Shown here piece after piece: positions 33,317 through 43,883 of a DNA stretch of 64,000 nucleotides (positions are counted from its first letter, which is position 1; each line of letters starts with the position of its first letter). Below the pieces are notes generated by a model. The model had not been told where the DNA came from. It did no database searches and saw nothing but the letters and a program-made list of their open reading frames with translations. Both the position numbers and the translations under genes were made by a program. Location of the stretch: NCBI GenBank assembly GCA_937864225.1, contig CALMJK010000004.1, positions 201,949-265,948 of the forward strand, written 5' to 3'. Origin of the DNA: an uncultured bacterium (lineage in GTDB: Bacteria; Krumholzibacteriota; Krumholzibacteriia; LZORAL124-64-63).

Positions 33317-33601
33317 TTACCAGCGGGAGCGGCCGCCGCCGCCGCCCGTGCGCGGCTCGCGGGCGCGGGCCTCGTTCACGTTGAGGGCGCGTCCGTCAAC
33401 GGTCTTCCCGTTGAGAGCCGCGATGGCGGCGTTGGCCTCGTCGTCGTTCTCCATCTCCACGAACCCGAAGCCGCGCGAACGGCCGGTTTCGCGGTCGGTG
33501 AGGACGGAAGCGCTGGCGATCGAGCCGTAGGTGCTGAAGAGGTTGCGGAGCGTGGCGTCGGTCGTGTCGAAGCTGAGGTTGCCGACGTAGATCTTCTTCA
33601 T
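33317..33601 (-). CDS. Single-RRM RNA-binding protein
   Basis: KKIYVGNLSFDTTDATLRNLF (RNP2), RSRGFGFVEM (RNP1), Gly/Arg-rich tail. Confidence 0.92.
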   Translation of the reverse strand: MKKIYVGNLSFDTTDATLRNLFSTYGSIASASVLTDRETGRSRGFGFVEMENDDEANAAIAALNGKTVDGRALNVNEARAREPRTGGGGGRSRW

Positions 33602-33690
33602 GGATTCGTCCCTTTCTGCTGGGAGCCGGCAACGCTCCCGAACCAAGGGACGAAGCTGGCAGACCCAAACCAAGAGCGGGTCCAATCCCC

Positions 33691-34758
33691 ATGACCGGAC
33701 CCCGGCACTATAGTATGTTGGTTGCGGCTGTTCCGCCAGGAGACTTTAACTGGAAAGCTCCGGCATATTCACGATTCTTTTACTCATCTATAGCGAGGTG
33801 CCGCTTGCGTCGCTCTGCTGTTCTCTGGTCGGTGGCCTGGCTGCTCACCCTTGGTTCCGCCGTTTGGCAACGGGTCTCCGGGCCGACCTATCCGACGCGC
33901 GTGCGAGCCGCGATCGGGGGTTCGCCCGTGCAGGCTAAGTTGTTGCGATCGAACAGCATAAACTCCAGCCTGGCGGTCGCGGTCACGGCACCGGACACGT
34001 CGATCGCCGGCGCCGTGATCTGGCGCCGCCACCCCACCGACGATCCCTGGACCACCACCGTCCTGCGCCGCGACGGCCAGCGGCTGGTCGCGCGCCTGCC
34101 GGCCCAGCCGATGGCGGGCAAGCTGGCCTACCGCGTCGAACTGTCCCGCCCGGACGGCTCCGCGGCCGGGTTCCAGCGCCTGGAACTGCCCGCCGGGCGC
34201 CCGGTCGTGGCGCGCTTCAAGGGGGACGTGTCGCGGGCGCTGCTGCTCCTGCACGTCGTGGTGATCTTCTTGGCGATGCTCTGCTCCGCCCGCGCCGGCC
34301 TCGAGGCCCTCGCACGCGGACCGCGGCTGCAGCGCCACGTCGCGGCCGCGACCGCGCTGATGTTCGCCGGCGGACTGATCCTCGGCCCGCTCGTGCAAAA
34401 GGTGGCCTTTGACGCCTACTGGACCGGCTGGCCGATCGGCCGCGACCTCACCGACAACAAGGTGGCGGTCGCGATGCTGCTGTGGCTCGTGGCGTGGCTG
34501 CGTGGACGGGGCGGGCGCGACGCCCGGGGCTGGACCCTGTCTGCGGCGCTCGTGACGCTGGTGATCTTCGTCGTGCCGCACAGCCTGCTGGGATCGCAGT
34601 TCGATTACCGTCACGCCGCCGTCGGCATTGCGGTCGCGGCGAGGCGGCCCCGGTTCAATCGAAGGTCACGTCGCGTCCCCGGTTCTGCGCCTCGAGCCAG
34701 CTTTGCAGCGGCGCGAAGTAGGCGAGCATGGCCCGCGCGGAGAGCGGTTCCCCGGTGA
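33691..34758 (+). CDS. Hypothetical membrane protein
   Basis: Several TM helices; 3' end overlaps the opposite-strand peptidase gene. Confidence 0.45.
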   Translation: MTGPRHYSMLVAAVPPGDFNWKAPAYSRFFYSSIARCRLRRSAVLWSVAWLLTLGSAVWQRVSGPTYPTRVRAAIGGSPVQAKLLRSNSINSSLAVAVTAPDTSIAGAVIWRRHPTDDPWTTTVLRRDGQRLVARLPAQPMAGKLAYRVELSRPDGSAAGFQRLELPAGRPVVARFKGDVSRALLLLHVVVIFLAMLCSARAGLEALARGPRLQRHVAAATALMFAGGLILGPLVQKVAFDAYWTGWPIGRDLTDNKVAVAMLLWLVAWLRGRGGRDARGWTLSAALVTLVIFVVPHSLLGSQFDYRHAAVGIAVAARRPRFNRRSRRVPGSAPRASFAAARSRRAWPARRAVPR

Positions 34759-36436
34759 CCTCTTCCAGCAGCTGGCGCCAGTCGCGGGTCGCGCCCGGCT
34801 GCAGGATCGCGGCCAGGTACGCGCCGATCTCGCGCTTGCCGTAGTAATTGGCCTCGCGCGGGTCGCACTGCAGGATCTCGCGGCAGATGTGGTCGTGCAG
34901 CTGGTGCAGGATCACGTTGCTGAGCGCGTAATCGTAGTATTGCGCCGGATCGTCGTGGAGGTGGCTCTTCGTGGCCGCGTCGCAGGTCGACGGGCCGCGC
35001 GGCGCGGGGGGTTCGAGGCCCTGGTGGAGCGCGGCGTAGGACCACCAGCGGGCGTTCCACTCGGCCGGGGGCAGATCCTCCTCGTAGAGATCGTGCTCGA
35101 AATGGGTCATCGTCCCGCAGGCGAACGGGATGAAGACAATCGGCCCCATGAGCGCCTGGCTCAGCAGCCACTGCGTCCGATCGGGCGAGCGGTCCGCGGT
35201 CAGCAAACCCGTCTGGCGCAGGTAGGGGGTCTGGTTGCTGGCCAGTTCGATCAGGGTGCCGATGCCCTCGTGGAAGGCGCGGTTGGCGCCGGCCCGCAGG
35301 ACGTACGGCACGTCGGGCCGGCTGTAGCCCAGATAGTAGTAGACGTGGCCGAGTTCATGGTGGGCCGTGGTGAACCAGGAGAAATTCGGCGTCACGTTCA
35401 TCAAGCTGCGCACGTCCTGATCGAGGTCGATGTGCCAGGCCGACGCGTGCGCGTTCTTCCGGCGCGGCGAGTCGGTGGGCAACTCGTACAGATCTGAACG
35501 CTCCCAGAACGTCGCCGGCAGCGCGGGCATGCCGAGGGAGACGTAGAAATCCTCCGCCTGGCGGACGATCCACTCGGCAGAGCGATCCGCGACGAGCGCG
35601 TCGAGGTCCACGTCCTCGACCAGTCCCGGCCACTCCTGCGCCCAGCGGTTGTCGATCCAGTGCGCCGGAATGCGTCGGGGCGCGGGCACCCCGTAGCGCG
35701 CGGCCAGCGTGTGGCGCGCCCAACAGTGGAGCTGCGCGTACAGCGGCCGCACCTGGATCAGCAGCGTGTCCATGAAGGCCATCATTTCGCGGCTGTCCAG
35801 GCCGTAATCGGCCACCTCCAACCCGAAGAAGGAGCTGTAACCCATCCCCCTGGCGACCTCGTTGCGCAAAGTCCGCAGCTCTGCCAGGCCATCGCGCAGC
35901 GTGGGGCCGATGTCCTTGGCGCATTCCCAGATCGCCCTTCGCTCGGCCACGTCGCGCGACTCGGCCAGCAGCGCGTCGATCTCGTTCGGCGTGACGCCGC
36001 GCGGTTCGCGTCCCGGCAGCGAGAGCGTGTAGGCATATCCCCACAGCCGGTCGTTTTGGGCCGCCTCGGCGGCGATCAGGCGCTGGACCGTCTCGGGCAT
36101 CGTGCCGGGATTGTGCGCGGCAATGCGCCAGGCCGCGCCCGCCTGGCGGCGCTGCCGGTCGGTCAGGTCGTCGCGGGCGAGCAGGGCGCGCAGGCGCTCG
36201 ATCACCGCCGGGTCGCCCGTGTAGGCGGCGAAAGCCTGCTCGGCGGCGATGCGGCGCCGGCTGTTCTCGTCGCTCACCTCCGTGTTTGCCGCCCAGCGTG
36301 CCCCCTCGGCGTCCGTCCAGAGCCTGCGGTACTCTTCGTCGTAGGCGGTCAGGAAATCGTCGGGAGCGCCGGCGCGGGAGCATGCGCAGACCAGGATCGC
36401 GGCGGCAACGGCGAGGCACGTGCGTCGGGACGACAT
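34655..36436 (-). CDS. M2 (ACE-like) peptidyl-dipeptidase lipoprotein
   Basis: HHELGHVYYYLGY zinc site, GANRAFHEGIG; lipobox-like N-terminus. Confidence 0.85.
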   Translation of the reverse strand: MSSRRTCLAVAAAILVCACSRAGAPDDFLTAYDEEYRRLWTDAEGARWAANTEVSDENSRRRIAAEQAFAAYTGDPAVIERLRALLARDDLTDRQRRQAGAAWRIAAHNPGTMPETVQRLIAAEAAQNDRLWGYAYTLSLPGREPRGVTPNEIDALLAESRDVAERRAIWECAKDIGPTLRDGLAELRTLRNEVARGMGYSSFFGLEVADYGLDSREMMAFMDTLLIQVRPLYAQLHCWARHTLAARYGVPAPRRIPAHWIDNRWAQEWPGLVEDVDLDALVADRSAEWIVRQAEDFYVSLGMPALPATFWERSDLYELPTDSPRRKNAHASAWHIDLDQDVRSLMNVTPNFSWFTTAHHELGHVYYYLGYSRPDVPYVLRAGANRAFHEGIGTLIELASNQTPYLRQTGLLTADRSPDRTQWLLSQALMGPIVFIPFACGTMTHFEHDLYEEDLPPAEWNARWWSYAALHQGLEPPAPRGPSTCDAATKSHLHDDPAQYYDYALSNVILHQLHDHICREILQCDPREANYYGKREIGAYLAAILQPGATRDWRQLLEEVTGEPLSARAMLAYFAPLQSWLEAQNRGRDVTFD

Positions 36437-36487
36437 CCGGAGACCTCCTTCGCGGGGGACGTGATAATGCGCGCGCGCCGGCGACGC

Positions 36488-37327
36488 TCAGGCGACGAAC
36501 TCGACCCGGTCGACCGCCGGCACGAGGCCCGCGCGGCGCCCTCGGTCGAGCAGCTCTCGGATGGCCGCGCGCCCCCGCTCGCCGTAGTCGAGCGTCCAGT
36601 CGTTTACGTACATGCCGACGAAACGGTCGGCGAGCTTCCCGTCGAGTCCCCGCGCCCACCGCAGCGCATGGGCCAGCGCGGCCTCTCGATGCGCGAGGCC
36701 GTATCTGATGCTCTCGGTGAGGATGGCGCTGATCTCGCGGCGCCGGTCCGGGTCGTGTCGCTTGTGGATGGCGTTGGCGCCCAGCGGCAGGGGCAAGCCG
36801 GTCTCCTCGCGCCACCAGATGCCCAGGTCGAGGCAATTGGCGAGTCCCTCGCCGCCGTAGGTGAGTTGGCCCTCGTGGATGAGCAGTCCGGCCGCGAATT
36901 CCCCGGCGGCGACCCGCGGCAGGATTTCGTCGAAGGGCGCGGTCACGGCGCGGAAGTCGCCGATCGCCAGTCGCAGCGCCAGATACGCGGTCGTGAGCAG
37001 CCCGGGCACCGCGATGGTCATCCCGGCCAGCTCGGCGCGCGACAGGGTTCGCTTGGCGACGACGATCGGCCCGTACCCGTCGCCCATGCTCGCGCCGGTC
37101 GGCAGCAGCGCGTACTTGTCGCAGACGTGCGCGTACGCGTGGACCGAGATCGCGGTCACGTCCAGCTCGCCGCGGCGGGCGCGCTCGTTGAGCGTCTGGA
37201 TGTCCTCGAGCCGGTGCGTGAAGCGATAGCGCCCGGAATCGACCCGGCCGGCCGCCAGGCCGTAGAACATGAACGCGTCGTCGGGATCCGGAGAGTGCCC
37301 GAGAGTCAGCTCGACCGTGTCGCTCAT
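36488..37327 (-). CDS. mqnD: 1,4-dihydroxy-6-naphthoate synthase-like (futalosine menaquinone pathway)
   Basis: LGHSPDPDDAFMFYGLA, LNERARRGELDVTAISVHAYA, GLLIHEGQLTY. Confidence 0.85.
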   Translation of the reverse strand: MSDTVELTLGHSPDPDDAFMFYGLAAGRVDSGRYRFTHRLEDIQTLNERARRGELDVTAISVHAYAHVCDKYALLPTGASMGDGYGPIVVAKRTLSRAELAGMTIAVPGLLTTAYLALRLAIGDFRAVTAPFDEILPRVAAGEFAAGLLIHEGQLTYGGEGLANCLDLGIWWREETGLPLPLGANAIHKRHDPDRRREISAILTESIRYGLAHREAALAHALRWARGLDGKLADRFVGMYVNDWTLDYGERGRAAIRELLDRGRRAGLVPAVDRVEFVA

Positions 37328-38481
37328 TCCCGTCTCCGCCTGCGGCGCGGGCGCGGCGTGTCGTCGTCGCGTTCGATATCCTGACCGGCATTGCCGCGGC
37401 GCGACGCATTGATCAGGGCGAGCAGGGCCATGACCAGAGCGGCAATGATGACCAGCCAGCCGACGAGGCTGATGCCGGTGCGCTTGACCCGCTCCAGCCG
37501 CCGCGCGGGCGCGCCGGCGAGCGTTCCGCCGCCGTGCGTGTCGATGACGGGGGCGGAACCGCCCGACACGGTCCAGGACAGCTCCTCGTCCGCGGCGAGC
37601 GAGGGGCCGCTCAGGCCGCGCCAGCCCGTTTCCGCGTCGACGCCTTCGTCCGAAAAATCGCCGGTGACCTGGAGATCGACGGGCATGACGTTCACGGACA
37701 GCTGCCGCACCGGCAGGTTGGTTTCGAGCCTCAGCTGGGCCCAGCCGTCGTAAGGCAGGGAGGTCGTCACGCGCAGGCGCGTGGTGCCGGAACGCAGCGG
37801 CACGGCGAGTCCGTAGCGCTCCGGTTTGGCGCCAACGATCGGCGCCGTGCTGGAGGGAAGCGCGCCGGTGATCACCTCGCAGGCGGCGCCGATCGCCCCC
37901 TCGGGCAGCATCAGTTCGAGGCTGGTCGGATCGGGCAGGACGGTCCGCTGCGGGCTGGCTTCGTTGAGGATGGCGATCAGATATTCGAGTTGCAGTTGCT
38001 TTTCCGCTCGCTTGACGTTGACGGTGAGCTCGTTGATCGCGAGGCCCGTCTTTTCGGTCGTCGTCTCGAAGACATACACGGTGACCGGACCGGCCGCCAG
38101 GTCGTGCCCTGTCGTGCGGGCGAAATAGGGGACGTCCGCGTTGACGACCTGCACCAGGTACGAGCGGGTCTCGTCGAGGAACAGGCGCTGGAACACGACT
38201 TCCCCCGCGACGTCGCGCGCTGAAGCCACGACCGGCGTCATGGCCCCGATCTCCTGCAGCGTCACCGTCTGAGCCCTGTCGGGTTTGTGGGTCGTGCCGT
38301 TGATCACGCGCACGACCACGTCCACGGGCAATACCTCGGTGTTCTCGGCGCCCAGGGCTCCGCTCTCGCCGTCCGGTTCGTACGCCGGCGCCGGCGCCGG
38401 ACCCAGGCCCAGCCATCCCGCCAGCGCCAGCATCGCCGCCGCCGGTCCCAGCCGCTTGCATCCCTGTCGGATCACGGTCAT
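37324..38481 (-). CDS. Hypothetical exported protein with C-terminal TM
   Basis: Signal peptide, beta-rich domain, TM and basic tail. Confidence 0.5.
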   Translation of the reverse strand: MTVIRQGCKRLGPAAAMLALAGWLGLGPAPAPAYEPDGESGALGAENTEVLPVDVVVRVINGTTHKPDRAQTVTLQEIGAMTPVVASARDVAGEVVFQRLFLDETRSYLVQVVNADVPYFARTTGHDLAAGPVTVYVFETTTEKTGLAINELTVNVKRAEKQLQLEYLIAILNEASPQRTVLPDPTSLELMLPEGAIGAACEVITGALPSSTAPIVGAKPERYGLAVPLRSGTTRLRVTTSLPYDGWAQLRLETNLPVRQLSVNVMPVDLQVTGDFSDEGVDAETGWRGLSGPSLAADEELSWTVSGGSAPVIDTHGGGTLAGAPARRLERVKRTGISLVGWLVIIAALVMALLALINASRRGNAGQDIERDDDTPRPRRRRRRE

Positions 38482-38673
38482 CGCTCCCTGGCGCCGCGCG
38501 GTTTGTCGGTCGGCGCGCCGTCCGCTTGAGTTCCCCCCGGCCTTTGGGTATGTTCCTTATCCAGGCTGCCCGATCCAGTATAGGCGACCGGGCCAGGATA
38601 TCAACACCACCGGCGTCCCCGCGGGGCGCGCCCGGAACCCGCTCGCCGGGCCGGAGGACGAGACAGGCGCCGC

Positions 38674-39774
38674 ATGCTCGTGCGCGATGACTGCCTGCAC
38701 TTTCGCGGCCACGTGCCCTGCCGCCCGCACAAGCGGCGGGGCGCGCACTGCGAGCGTTGCGACGATTACGTCCGCGCCGAGGGGCGCGTGCTGCTGATCA
38801 AGCTGGGCGCGGCCGGCGACGTGATCCGCACCACGCCTCTGCTGCATCCCCTGCGGCGGGATTTTCCGCGTCACCGACTGACCTGGATCACGCGCTCGCC
38901 CGAGTTGTTGCCGGCGCTCGTCGACGACCCGCTTCCGTTCGACGCCGCGGCGGTGCTCTGGGCGCGTCACGTCGCCTTCGACCTGGTCATCAACCTCGAC
39001 AAGGACCGCGAGGCGTGCGCGCTGGCGAGCGAAGCGAAGGCGTCGCGCAGGCTCGGCTTCTTGCTCGGGGACAATGGGTTGTGCACGCCGGTCGACGCCG
39101 GCGCCGCGCGCGCGAAGTGGCTGACCGGGCTTTTTGACGACATCAGCCGCGCCAACACGCGCTCCTATCCGCAGGAGATGTTCGCGATCTGCGGCTACGA
39201 GTTCCAGGGGGAGGAGTACGTGCTCGACCGGCCGACGCCGGCGTCGCGGTTCGACCTGCCGTCGCCGGCGCCGGGCCGCGCCGTCGTGGGACTGAACACC
39301 GGCTGCGGCGACCGCTGGCCCAGCCGCCTGTGGCCGCAGGCGCACTGGGAGAGGCTCGCCCGCGACCTGCGCGACGAGGGCCACGCCGTGGTGCTCCTGG
39401 GCGGACCGGACGAGGACGCCCGCAACCATCGCCTCGCCGCGGCCGCGGGCGCGTGCTACCCCGGCCATTTCGACCTGCGGACCTTCGTCGGCCTGGTGGA
39501 TCGCTGCGACGTCGTCGTGACCGCCGTCACCATGGCCATGCACGTGGCCATCGGACTACGCAAGCAGCTCGTGCTGCTCAACAACATCTTCAATCGGCAC
39601 GAGTTCGAGCTGTACGGGCGCGGCGAGATCGTCGAGCCGGAGCAGCCCTGCGAATGCTATTTCCAGCCGAGGTGCACGGCGCGGAGTTTCTGCCTCGAAA
39701 CGCTGCGGCCATCGGTTGTGCAGGCGGCGGTGAGGGCTCGCGTCGCGGCGGGCGGCGCCGGGAGCGCGCGGTGA
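38674..39774 (+). CDS. Glycosyltransferase family 9 (heptosyltransferase-like)
   Basis: LLIKLGAAGDVIRTTPLL, VGLNTGCGDRWPSRLWPQAHW, VVLLGGPDE. Confidence 0.88.
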   Translation: MLVRDDCLHFRGHVPCRPHKRRGAHCERCDDYVRAEGRVLLIKLGAAGDVIRTTPLLHPLRRDFPRHRLTWITRSPELLPALVDDPLPFDAAAVLWARHVAFDLVINLDKDREACALASEAKASRRLGFLLGDNGLCTPVDAGAARAKWLTGLFDDISRANTRSYPQEMFAICGYEFQGEEYVLDRPTPASRFDLPSPAPGRAVVGLNTGCGDRWPSRLWPQAHWERLARDLRDEGHAVVLLGGPDEDARNHRLAAAAGACYPGHFDLRTFVGLVDRCDVVVTAVTMAMHVAIGLRKQLVLLNNIFNRHEFELYGRGEIVEPEQPCECYFQPRCTARSFCLETLRPSVVQAAVRARVAAGGAGSAR

Positions 39775-40943
39775 GGCTCGCGCTGCTGGGCCCGGCCCCG
39801 CCTTTTCGCGGCGGCATCGTCACCTACTTCGCGATGCTCGCGCGCGTGCTCGCCCAGCGCGGCCACGAACTGCTCTGGGCGTCGTTTCGCCGGCAGTATC
39901 CGCGCTTTCTCTTCCCGGGGACCGAGCAGGAGGGCGAGACGGCTCCCTGGCTGCGGCACGCCAACACGCCGCGCTTCGTGCCGTGGTCGCCGTGGAGCTG
40001 GTGGCGGACATACCGCGACCTGCGCGCCTTCGGCCCTGACGCGGTCGTCATCAAGTACTGGATCCCCTTCTTCGCACCCGGCTTCTTCGGGGTCGCCTGG
40101 CTGCTGCGCCGCCGGACGAGGACGCGCATCGTCTACATCCTCGACAACGTCATCCCGCACGAGAAGTACCCGCTCTCCGCGTTCCTCACGCGCCTAGCCC
40201 TGCGGCAGGGGCACGCCTGGATCGCGCAGTCGGAACAGGTCAGGCGCGACTTCTTCACGGTGCTGCCCGCGGCCGACCCGGGTGCCGTCGTGCTCGCCCC
40301 ACACCCGGTCTACGATTTCGGCGCGCCGGGGCGCCGACGCCCCGACCGGGCCGCCGCCCGCGCGCAGTTGGGTCTGCCGGCCGCGGCGCGCCTGGTCCTG
40401 TTCTTCGGCTTCATCAAGCCGTACAAGGGCGTCGCGCACCTGATCGAGGCGACGCCGCGGCTGCGCGAGCGCTACGGCGAGGCCCTGCAAGTGCTGGTCG
40501 TGGGCGACATCTACGGCGAGCGCCAGTCCTACCATGATCTGGTCGAGCGGCTGGGCGTGCGGGACGTCCTGCGCCTGGTGGAAGGGTTCGTCCCGGACGA
40601 GGCGGTCGAGGCCTACTTCTGCGCCGCGGACCTCGTCGTGCTGCCCTACGTGTCGGCCACGCAGAGCGGCATCGTGCAGATCGCGTACAATTACGACAAA
40701 CCGGTCGTCACCACGCGCGTCGGCGGCCTGCCCGAGGTCGTGATCGAGGGGGAAACCGGCTTCCTGGTGCCGCCCGCCGACCCCGCCGCGCTGGCGGGCG
40801 CGATCATCCGGTTCTTCGACGAGGAATGGAGCGGGCGTCTCGCCGCCGGCGTCGCGCGCGAAAAGGCGAAGTACTCCTGGGAGCGCATGGCGCAGACGAT
40901 CGAAGTCTTGGCGGCCGGTCAAGCCGGGAAACCCGCGCCGTGA
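39771..40943 (+). CDS. Glycosyltransferase family 4/group 1 (GTG start)
   Basis: GPAPPFRGGIVTYFAMLARVL; FFGFIKPYKGVAHLIEA; VTTRVGGLPEVVIEGETGFLVPP. Confidence 0.88.
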   Translation: MRLALLGPAPPFRGGIVTYFAMLARVLAQRGHELLWASFRRQYPRFLFPGTEQEGETAPWLRHANTPRFVPWSPWSWWRTYRDLRAFGPDAVVIKYWIPFFAPGFFGVAWLLRRRTRTRIVYILDNVIPHEKYPLSAFLTRLALRQGHAWIAQSEQVRRDFFTVLPAADPGAVVLAPHPVYDFGAPGRRRPDRAAARAQLGLPAAARLVLFFGFIKPYKGVAHLIEATPRLRERYGEALQVLVVGDIYGERQSYHDLVERLGVRDVLRLVEGFVPDEAVEAYFCAADLVVLPYVSATQSGIVQIAYNYDKPVVTTRVGGLPEVVIEGETGFLVPPADPAALAGAIIRFFDEEWSGRLAAGVAREKAKYSWERMAQTIEVLAAGQAGKPAP

Positions 40944-40950
40944 CCCGCCG

Positions 40951-41289
40951 TCAGTGATCGCAAGCGTTCCGCTCGACCGCCAGGGTTCCCGCCAACCAGT
41001 CGTTCACGATCTGTTCCGGCTCCTGCGCCGGCGCGCCGACCACGACCTGAATGTCGCGCGCGACGAACAGGTCGCGCGCGCGTCCTCCCATGCCGCCGGC
41101 GATGACCACGCTCACGCCCCACTCGGCCAGCCACGGGGGCAAGAGCCCCGGCTGGTGCGCCGGAGCGGCGACGTCCTCGCGGCCCAGGATGCGCTTCGTC
41201 TGCGGGTCCACTTCGATCAGCGCGAAGCTCTCGCAGTGTCCGAAATGTTGGCACAGTCGGCCGGCGGCCAACGGGATGGCGATCTTCAT
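40951..41289 (-). CDS. NifX/NifB-type FeMo-cofactor-binding-like protein
   Basis: MKIAIPLAAGRLCQHFGHCESFALIEVD. Confidence 0.85.
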   Translation of the reverse strand: MKIAIPLAAGRLCQHFGHCESFALIEVDPQTKRILGREDVAAPAHQPGLLPPWLAEWGVSVVIAGGMGGRARDLFVARDIQVVVGAPAQEPEQIVNDWLAGTLAVERNACDH

Positions 41290-41292
41290 GCG

Positions 41293-42210
41293 TCAGACCT
41301 CGTCTTTCTGGAAGGATTGATCCGGCGCGGCGGCTGCCGAGGCGAGCACGGCCCAGAGGCGGCGGATGTCCTCGCCCGCGGGCGCGCCGGTTTCGACGAC
41401 CGCGCGCGCCGCGATCTGCGCGCGGGTGACCTCGCGGTCGTAGCGGACTCGGCCCGCGAGCGCAACGCCTCTCGCGCGCGCGTCCGCCTCGATTCGCTCC
41501 GACAGGTCGGGGTTCAGATCCCATTTGTTGACGCAGACCGCCGCCGGCACGCCGAAATGGCGGGCCAGCGACAGCACGCGCGCCAGGTCGTGCTCACCCG
41601 AGACGGTGGGTTCGGTGACCACCAGCAGCTGGGAGGCGCCCGTGACCGACGCGATGACCGGGCAGCCGATGCCCGGAGGGCCATCCACGATGACCAGGGG
41701 CCGTCCGCTCGCCGCCGCGATGCGGCGAGCCTCGCCGCGCACGATGGAGACCAGCTTGCCCGAGTTCTCGGCCGCCGCGGCCAGGCGCGCGTGCACGAGC
41801 GGTCCGCACCGCGTGTCCGACACCATCCACTCGCCGCAGACGCGCTCCGGAAGGTCGATCGCCCCCGTGGGGCACGTCCGCGCGCAGACCCCGCACCCCT
41901 CGCACGCGAGCGGGTCTACCGCGTACGCAGGCGCCGGCGCGCCGGCAGCGGGAGGCAACACAGCGCCGAAGCGACAGTGCGCGAGGCAGAGCCCGCAGCC
42001 GCGGCATGCCGCCGGGCGGACGACCGCCTGGCGCCCGGCGCGGAATTCGTGGCGCCGGCGCACGACGGGCGCGAGCACCAGGTGCAGATCCGCCGCGTCG
42101 ACATCGCAGTCGGCCACGACCGCGTTGCCCGCGAGCACGGCCAGCGAAGCGGCCACGCTCGTCTTGCCGGTGCCGCCCTTGCCGCTGATCACGACCAGTT
42201 CGCGCGTCAT
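41293..42210 (-). CDS. MinD-superfamily ATPase with inserted ferredoxin domain
   Basis: SGKGGTGKTSVAASLA; CRGCGLCLAHC...CEGCGVCARTCPTGAI. Confidence 0.9.
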   Translation of the reverse strand: MTRELVVISGKGGTGKTSVAASLAVLAGNAVVADCDVDAADLHLVLAPVVRRRHEFRAGRQAVVRPAACRGCGLCLAHCRFGAVLPPAAGAPAPAYAVDPLACEGCGVCARTCPTGAIDLPERVCGEWMVSDTRCGPLVHARLAAAAENSGKLVSIVRGEARRIAAASGRPLVIVDGPPGIGCPVIASVTGASQLLVVTEPTVSGEHDLARVLSLARHFGVPAAVCVNKWDLNPDLSERIEADARARGVALAGRVRYDREVTRAQIAARAVVETGAPAGEDIRRLWAVLASAAAAPDQSFQKDEV

Positions 42211-43067
42211 CGCGCTCTCACCGTTCCGGTCGCGCGTGTCAGATCGGCGATCCGCGCCAGCAGGCCGGTCAGCAGCGGACGGTACGCTGGCACGGCGTCC
42301 ACCATCAATTCGCCGCGCGAGTAGGCTTGCGCGACGCGCAGGTCGTCGGGGATCTCGAGCAGCACCGGCAACCCCTCGCCGGCGCACCAGCGTTGCACGC
42401 GATCATCTCCACTGCCCATCCGGTTGACCACGACGCCCAGCGCAAGCCCCATTTCTCGCACCGTGGCGACCGCCAGTTCGAGATCGTGCAATCCGAACGG
42501 CGTGGGCTCGGCGACCAGCAGCACCGCGTCCGCTCCGCGGAGTGTCGCGACGACGGGGCACGACGTGCCGGGCGGCGCGTCGAGGATCGCCGGCACGTCC
42601 TCGCGGCGCGCCGCCTTGACGGCCGCGACCAGCGGCGGCGCCGCGGCCACGCCCACGTCGAGGCGGCCCGTGACGAGCGTGATGTGATCGACCTGGCGGA
42701 TCTCGACCTCGCCGATGCGCCGCTCGGTCTCGCGGATGGCGCCACGCGGACAAACCAGCGCGCACCCGCCGCAGCCGTGGCACAACTCCGGGAACACCAG
42801 CGGCGTCGTCCCGAACGAGACGATGGCGTGCCAGGCGCAGAACCGGCCGCATTCGCCGCAGCCGTCGCAGCGGTGCGGGTCCACCTCGGGCACGGGAATG
42901 CCGATCACGCGCCGCTCGCGCGCCGGGCCGCCCAGGAAGAGGTGGGCGTTGGGCGCCTCGACGTCGCAGTCGAGCAATTGGACGGGACCGCCGATCACGC
43001 GCGCAAGGTTCACCGCGAGCGTGGTCTTGCCGGTCCCGCCCTTGCCCGAGGCGATGGCGAGGTTCAT
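42207..43067 (-). CDS. MinD-superfamily ATPase with inserted ferredoxin domain (second copy)
   Basis: SGKGGTGKTTLAVNLA; CDGCGECGRFC...CHGCGGCALVCPRGAI. Confidence 0.9.
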   Translation of the reverse strand: MNLAIASGKGGTGKTTLAVNLARVIGGPVQLLDCDVEAPNAHLFLGGPARERRVIGIPVPEVDPHRCDGCGECGRFCAWHAIVSFGTTPLVFPELCHGCGGCALVCPRGAIRETERRIGEVEIRQVDHITLVTGRLDVGVAAAPPLVAAVKAARREDVPAILDAPPGTSCPVVATLRGADAVLLVAEPTPFGLHDLELAVATVREMGLALGVVVNRMGSGDDRVQRWCAGEGLPVLLEIPDDLRVAQAYSRGELMVDAVPAYRPLLTGLLARIADLTRATGTVRAR

Positions 43068-43426
43068 GCCCAGTGGCCTTCCACGTCCGCGCCGCGCGCC
43101 GGCGCGAGGCGGCCGGCCCGGAAGTCGGCCAGCGCGGTCGCCACGGTGGGGGCCGCGCTGTTGTAGACGGTGACTCCCGCCGCCGCGAGCACGCGGAAGG
43201 CTTTCGGGCCGCAGTGGCCCGTCACGACCGCCCGCGCGCCCGCACGCACGACCGTCTCGGCGGCCTGGATGCCGGCGCCCTGGGCGGCGCCGAGGTTCTG
43301 CGCGTTGTCGAGCATCTGCCAGGCGTCGCCGTCGAGGTCATACACGAGAAATTTCGGCGCGCGCCCGAACCGGCTGTCCAGGGGCGCGTCGGGGCCATCG
43401 CCCGAGGTCGTGAACGCGATCTTCAT
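43064..43426 (-). CDS. NifX-like protein (second copy)
   Basis: MKIAFTTSGDGPDAPLDSRFGRAPKFLVYD. Confidence 0.85.
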   Translation of the reverse strand: MKIAFTTSGDGPDAPLDSRFGRAPKFLVYDLDGDAWQMLDNAQNLGAAQGAGIQAAETVVRAGARAVVTGHCGPKAFRVLAAAGVTVYNSAAPTVATALADFRAGRLAPARGADVEGHWA

Positions 43427-43439
43427 CGCCGTCTCCCGT

Positions 43440-43883
43440 TCAATTGTAGGCTTCCATGACGCCGCGAGGCTCTTTCATCAGTTCGCCCGCGACTTCATCC
43501 ATACGGCTCTCCGTCCAGAAAGGCAGTCGGCGGTGGGCCTCGAAGTACTTGAGCGGGATCGGATGCGTGCCGACCACGACGGGCAGGCCGTGGACCGTCT
43601 CGATGTAGGCTTGAAAACGGCGCAGGTGCGGGCAGGGGGGGTACCCCACGACCAGGCCGGTCGCCAGGTGGATCACGTTCGCGCCGTTTTGGCGAAACTC
43701 CGCCGGGACATCCTCGACGTTGCCGCCCGGGCAACCGCCGCAAGTGGAGTAGCCGACGATCTCGACCGGCTCGTCGGCCGCGTAGCGGGCGAAGCCGCCC
43801 CGCCGCTCCCGCAGCGCTCGGAAGCATTTCCCGCCGCCGCAGTCGCGGTAGCGGGCGCAGATGATGATGCCGATGCGCGCCAT
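43440..43883 (-). CDS. CGGC-domain protein
   Basis: IGIIICARYRDCGGGKCFRAL, GYSTCGGCPGGNVED. Confidence 0.75.
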   Translation of the reverse strand: MARIGIIICARYRDCGGGKCFRALRERRGGFARYAADEPVEIVGYSTCGGCPGGNVEDVPAEFRQNGANVIHLATGLVVGYPPCPHLRRFQAYIETVHGLPVVVGTHPIPLKYFEAHRRLPFWTESRMDEVAGELMKEPRGVMEAYN